DNA from: JBBSEZ01 sp038239195
Lineage (GTDB): Bacteria > Planctomycetota > Planctomycetia > Gemmatales > Gemmataceae
NCBI GenBank assembly: GCA_038239195.1
Contig: JBBSEZ010000396.1
Span: 1 to 9,273, forward strand
Direction: 5' to 3'
DNA length: 9,273 nt
The notes below the pieces were generated by a model that made no database searches, was not told where the DNA came from, and worked only from the letters and a program-made list of their open reading frames with translations. This document shows positions 6,310-9,273 of this stretch, piece by piece (positions within the stretch are counted from its first letter, which is position 1; each line of letters opens with the position of its first letter). The translations under genes and the position numbers were made by a program.

Positions 6310-7917
6310 TTACCTTCCCTGGAGACGATCCGCCGAGCCGCCGGAAGCCCCGCCGACTCGCACCACCAGCAACGTACAGTCGTCGTTTGCGATGCGCTGC
6401 TCCTCGCGCGCGGCGTCGATCTGCCGGCGCCACGCCTCCTCGTCCAACTTTGTCAGGGCGCCCCAGTCTGGCGCGCCCCCCTCCTCCACCTGCTGGAGCA
6501 TCCATTGCGCCACCGCGTCGGTCGCCAGCACGAACAGGTCGCCCGGCCGGCACTCCCCCTCGGCGCACACCGGCGCAGGCAGCGACGCGTCGCCGTTGGT
6601 GCGCAACAGCGGCGGGCCCATGGCGAAGTGCGCCGCCGCCACGACCGGAAACGCCGCGCGCAGTCGGTTGTCGCGGACGCAGAACAGGCAGCTGTCGCCA
6701 ACCGCCCACGACCGCCAGCGCCAGGGCGCCTCCGGCCCAGCGCCCGGTTGAACTTGCAACGTCAACAGCGTCGCCGCCGCGCCCGTCTGGTTGACCTTGT
6801 TCTGCTGCGACCAGCGCAGCGACTGCACGTTGATGATCTCGGCCCAGATCGTCCGGAGCTTCTCGATCCAGGCGGTTCGCGCGGCGCTGTCTCCGAGGTC
6901 GGGGACGGCGGCGACGAACGACTCGGCGAGGAGGTGCGACCACGCCTTGGCGAAGATCCCCTCGCTGGCCCCGTCGCTGACGGCCGCCACCAGGCGCCCG
7001 GGGGCGCTGCCCCAGGCGTCCTCCCACTCGTTCTCGGCGTTGCCTTTCTTGACGTAGCACAGGGCACGGTCCTGCCAGAGCGTGGCCGGGACGTTCTCCG
7101 ACGAGGTGTTTTCGACACCTTCGGGCGCCGGCCAGGGCACCTTGCCTTCGGGCGGGCTCAGGAGCAGGTGCTTGAGCAGGGGCCAGGGGTTGGTGTTGAT
7201 GGCCAGGGCTCGGTAGGGCCGGCCATCCTTGGAGCCGACGGGGCAACTCCGCTGCCACAGATCTTGCCACCGTTGGCCTTCCGAGGCGTCGGGTTGCTTG
7301 CCGAAGATTGGCTCGGGCCGCGCCCCCGTGCAGGCGACGTGGGCGAGGTGGACCGGGCCCGCCAGCGCGTGCAGAAGTGGAAGCGATTCGCTGACGAGGG
7401 CGTGGGCGGCGTCGAAGCCCTCTTCGTCCCCGCTGTGGACCACGAGCAGCGGCCAGGCATCGGGGTGCCGTCCCAGCCACATCTGCACGAGATGATAGGC
7501 GTAGGCCAGGGCTTGCCCGGCAGGGGCTCGTTCGCCGGCCAGCGCGCCGGCCCCGTCGGTCTTCTGGACGTCGATCCACGAGCGCGCATCGTTCGGCCAG
7601 CGCGGCAGGCCCTGCGCGGCGAGCTCCTTCAGCGGGACCAGGTAGGGCTCGCGGTCCGCCCCGGGCAGCAAGGACGTGAAGACCGGCGCCTCCCCGGGGC
7701 GCGCGGAATAGCCGATCGCGCCGACGTACAGCCCGCGCACCTGCGGATGGTCGAGCTTCGCGATCGCGTCGAGGACGAGGTCCAGGGCGTAGCGCGCGTA
7801 GGTCAGCTTCGTGTCCTGCTTCCCCTCGTCCCCGGCGTGCTGATACATCGACGCCGACGTCTGCAACAGACACAGCAGGCAACCGGGTCGCGCCGGCTCG
7901 CTCGGGGCTTCGGACAT
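6310..7917 (-). CDS. Fusion of a degenerate vWA domain with a PP2C-like Ser/Thr phosphatase domain
   Basis: A 535-residue protein. Residues about 10-245 follow the pattern of a vWA domain: the opening P-G-C-L-L-C-L-L-Q-T-S-A-S-M aligns with that of the neighbouring vWA protein. The metal site is lost, however. The first Asp of D-x-S-x-S is Gln (Q19), the Thr region reads A-P-A-G-Q-A-L (131-137), and the second Asp site reads V-H-S-G-D-E-E (160-166). Residues about 280-522 carry PP2C-type motifs: V-S-D-G-A-S-E (313-319), G-A-A-A-T-L-L (379-385), V-G-D-S (406-409), G-D-L-F-V-L-A-T-D (459-467) and N-D-D-C-T (511-515). The main metal-binding Asp positions (D315, D467, D512/D513) are kept, so phosphatase activity is plausible. 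The expected substrate is phospho-Ser/Thr on partner proteins, with the dead vWA as a docking module. GGAGG 5 nt before the ATG supports the start. It compares with YegK/TerY-P phosphatases, which usually lack such a fusion. Confidence 0.85.
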   Translation of the reverse strand: MSEAPSEPARPGCLLCLLQTSASMYQHAGDEGKQDTKLTYARYALDLVLDAIAKLDHPQVRGLYVGAIGYSARPGEAPVFTSLLPGADREPYLVPLKELAAQGLPRWPNDARSWIDVQKTDGAGALAGERAPAGQALAYAYHLVQMWLGRHPDAWPLLVVHSGDEEGFDAAHALVSESLPLLHALAGPVHLAHVACTGARPEPIFGKQPDASEGQRWQDLWQRSCPVGSKDGRPYRALAINTNPWPLLKHLLLSPPEGKVPWPAPEGVENTSSENVPATLWQDRALCYVKKGNAENEWEDAWGSAPGRLVAAVSDGASEGIFAKAWSHLLAESFVAAVPDLGDSAARTAWIEKLRTIWAEIINVQSLRWSQQNKVNQTGAAATLLTLQVQPGAGPEAPWRWRSWAVGDSCLFCVRDNRLRAAFPVVAAAHFAMGPPLLRTNGDASLPAPVCAEGECRPGDLFVLATDAVAQWMLQQVEEGGAPDWGALTKLDEEAWRRQIDAAREEQRIANDDCTLLVVRVGGASGGSADRLQGR

Positions 7918-7922
7918 GAGGG

Positions 7923-7927
7923 CCTCC
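7923..7927 (-). promoter_or_regulatory. Shine-Dalgarno of the vWA-PP2C fusion gene
   Basis: GGAGG on the minus strand, 5 nt before the ATG at 7917 and inside the 22-nt gap after the upstream vWA gene. It supports this start and independent ribosome loading within the operon. Confidence 0.75.
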
Positions 7928-7939
7928 GGGGTCGATCGC

Positions 7940-8785
7940 TCAGCGCAGGTACTGCGGCGACGCGATCGTGGTGCCGACGCTGATGAGCATGAGCATCTTG
8001 GTGGCGTCGGCGTTGAAGGCCATGCCCCGCGAGCCCGGATGGGCGTCGAGGTTTTTGACCTGGGCCATCTTCTGCAACTTGTCGGGCAGCGGACTCGACA
8101 TGCGGAACAAGATCTTGGCGTACTCGTCGATCAACTGCCCCTCGTTCGTCGGGAAGATGACCGACTCGGAGGGGGACGCGGACAGGTGGCAGTTGAAGAG
8201 CAGCAGCGGGCCGTCGTTGGTGCCCAGCCGTCGGAGGTCGTCGGCGATGCCCTCGGGGGCCCCGTCGGTCGATTCGCCGTCGGTCAGGTGGAGGATGACG
8301 GGCGGGAAACTGTTGGGGTGCAGCCCGCACCAGTCGCTGACGATCTGCCGGCAGCGCTGGAACACGCCGCACATGGGGGTCCCGGCCATCTGCTCGGGCG
8401 GGGGGGCCTGATACCAGACGGGGACAAAGATGTCGGCGCCCTGGTCGTTCTGGCGCACCTCGGTGTCGAGGCAGTTGTCGAACAGATCGACGATGCTGAC
8501 GAGGTCCCAGCCGGCGAGGGCCCCTTGCAGCACGGAGCCGATGATGGGACGGTTGTTCTGGTCGGTCGTGTAGCCGATCACGCCGACGTCGAAGTAGTGG
8601 CGCGGCTTGTCCTCGCCGCGCTCGCAGATGGTGATGAGCTCGCCGATGAAGCGGTTGATCGCCGAGGCGACCGCCTGGCACTTCGATTTGGGCGAGCCGG
8701 CGAAGGGGTCGGTCATCGAGAACGACTGGTCCACCAGAAAGATGATGCAGCCGGGACAAGACCGATCGACGTTCTTCTCGTACAT
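7940..8785 (-). CDS. vWA-domain protein of TerY/YegL type with intact MIDAS metal site
   Basis: A 281-residue protein that is almost entirely one von Willebrand factor A domain. The metal-ion-dependent adhesion site looks complete: D19-x-S21-x-S23 (V-D-Q-S-F-S-M), T136 (A-G-T-P-M) and D169 (L-T-D-G-E-S). Such cytoplasmic vWA proteins bind partners through a metal ion, and in TerY-type systems they are encoded beside a PP2C phosphatase and a kinase. It has nine cysteines, including S-C-P-G-C at 9-13; the P-G-C is shared with the N-terminus of the next gene, so the two vWA domains are probably duplicates. No signal peptide or membrane helix is seen. The start at 8785 is preferred because GAGGG lies 8 nt upstream. 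An in-frame ATG at 8839 would add 18 basic, proline-rich residues and has no well-placed ribosome site. Its stop is 22 nt before the vWA-PP2C gene. Confidence 0.88.
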   Translation of the reverse strand: MYEKNVDRSCPGCIIFLVDQSFSMTDPFAGSPKSKCQAVASAINRFIGELITICERGEDKPRHYFDVGVIGYTTDQNNRPIIGSVLQGALAGWDLVSIVDLFDNCLDTEVRQNDQGADIFVPVWYQAPPPEQMAGTPMCGVFQRCRQIVSDWCGLHPNSFPPVILHLTDGESTDGAPEGIADDLRRLGTNDGPLLLFNCHLSASPSESVIFPTNEGQLIDEYAKILFRMSSPLPDKLQKMAQVKNLDAHPGSRGMAFNADATKMLMLISVGTTIASPQYLR

Positions 8786-8878
8786 GAAGGGCGCCCTCTT
8801 CAGGCCACGGGGAGGGCCGGGTCGTCCAGCTCGCCGCATCCTCTGCCTGGCAAGCCTCTTTCCGACCGGGCCGCTGTT

Positions 8879-9273
8879 TCAGAACTTCCTCTCGCAAATC
8901 ATGCAGAATCGCTGCCCCGGTTGCCCGGGCACCTTGCGGCCACACGCCGGACAACCCTCGCCGACCGGCGCCTTGACGGTCTGCGTTGCCGTCGGCGTTG
9001 GCCGGGGCGGCGTAAGCCGCGCCGGGGCCGCCGTCACCTGCCGGCCAGGAGCGGCGCTTGGCTTCATCGTCCCATGATACGCCTTGCTCGGAGGCGCGAG
9101 CGCCGCGGCGGCCGGCGTGGGCTTGTGTGCTCCGCTGGCCGTGCGGACGGTGACGGTGAGGCCGCCGATGGGCAGCGATTGTCCCGGGGCCAGTTCGGCC
9201 ACGCTGCCCTCCGGCACGTCCTCGCAGCGGACCTTGCCGTCGCGGAACCAGAAGCAGTACGCGCGCGGCGCCG
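8879..9273 (-). CDS. C-terminal part of a zinc-ribbon protein with a possible FHA-like domain (5' truncated by window edge)
   Basis: The frame is open from the window edge to a TGA (complement of 8879-8881), about 130 residues. A GTG at 9217 is in frame, but coding continues upstream of it (...Y-C-F-W-F-R-D-G-K-V-R-C-E-D) with no good ribosome site, so the true start is outside the window. The visible part begins with a beta-rich stretch ending L-A-P-G-Q-S-L-P-I-G-G-L-T-V-T-V-R. This resembles the last strands of an FHA or similar beta-sandwich, but it is too short to be sure. An alanine/proline/threonine-rich linker follows. At the C-terminus is a zinc ribbon, C-P-A-C, 12 residues, C-M-I-C, ending E-R-K-F. 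In TerY-type operons a zinc ribbon or FHA domain is often joined to the kinase or its adaptor, so this may be the phospho-binding or kinase partner. That is inference. It lies 93 nt upstream of the vWA gene, likely in the same operon. Confidence 0.75.
   Translation of the reverse strand, partial: APRAYCFWFRDGKVRCEDVPEGSVAELAPGQSLPIGGLTVTVRTASGAHKPTPAAAALAPPSKAYHGTMKPSAAPGRQVTAAPARLTPPRPTPTATQTVKAPVGEGCPACGRKVPGQPGQRFCMICERKF

Noticed and set aside
6304..7983. Long plus-strand open frame opposite the vWA-PP2C gene
   Set aside because: It is a shadow of a gene with clear PP2C motifs, and its own product has low-complexity composition and no domain signature.
1..9273. tRNA, rRNA, CRISPR array, insertion sequence or prophage genes
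   Set aside because: No cloverleaf, spaced direct repeats, transposase or phage protein was seen on either strand.

Overview
The window is about 9.3 kb of GC-rich bacterial DNA, densely coded, with two convergent gene blocks. It most resembles a planctomycete, probably of the Gemmata group. That is inference: it rests on the high GC, the short N-terminal zinc ribbon followed by a proline-rich stretch and membrane helices, and the mix of vWA, PP2C-like and zinc-ribbon proteins. No rRNA or other marker gene is present to fix the taxonomy.

Left block (plus strand, 1-3291). It opens with the 3' part of an esterase-family alpha/beta hydrolase, cut by the window edge just after its catalytic serine. 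An (Fe-S)-binding LutA/YkgE-family protein follows 3 nt later, then the ATP/ADP-dependent NAD(P)H-hydrate dehydratase NnrD 1 nt after that, so these three look like one translationally coupled unit. After a 203-nt gap with a strong GC hairpin comes a membrane protein with an N-terminal zinc ribbon, a proline-rich linker and four predicted membrane helices.

Junction (3292-3374). The convergent blocks are separated by 83 nt. Most of this is an imperfect palindrome made of two related hairpins in opposite orientation, with compensatory base changes between them. It looks like a REP/BIME-type element and may also act as a bidirectional terminator.

Right block (minus strand, 9273 down to 3375). 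In transcription order: the C-terminal part of a protein with a beta-rich, possibly FHA-like tail and a C-terminal zinc ribbon; a vWA protein of TerY/YegL type with an intact metal site; a fusion of a vWA-like domain that has lost its metal ligands to a PP2C-like phosphatase domain; and a 960-residue protein with a signal peptide, about eight degenerate repeats and a TPR-like C-terminus. The gaps (93, 22 and 52 nt) and Shine-Dalgarno sequences suggest one operon.

The right block is the most interesting part. vWA, PP2C and zinc-ribbon or FHA partners are the parts of TerY-phosphorylation triads (compare E. coli YegI/YegK/YegL), in which a Ser/Thr kinase is normally the third member. No kinase domain is visible here, so it may lie beyond the right edge. 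The duplicated, metal-dead vWA fused to the phosphatase, and the exported repeat protein at the end of the operon, would make this an unusual version. No function can be assigned from sequence alone.
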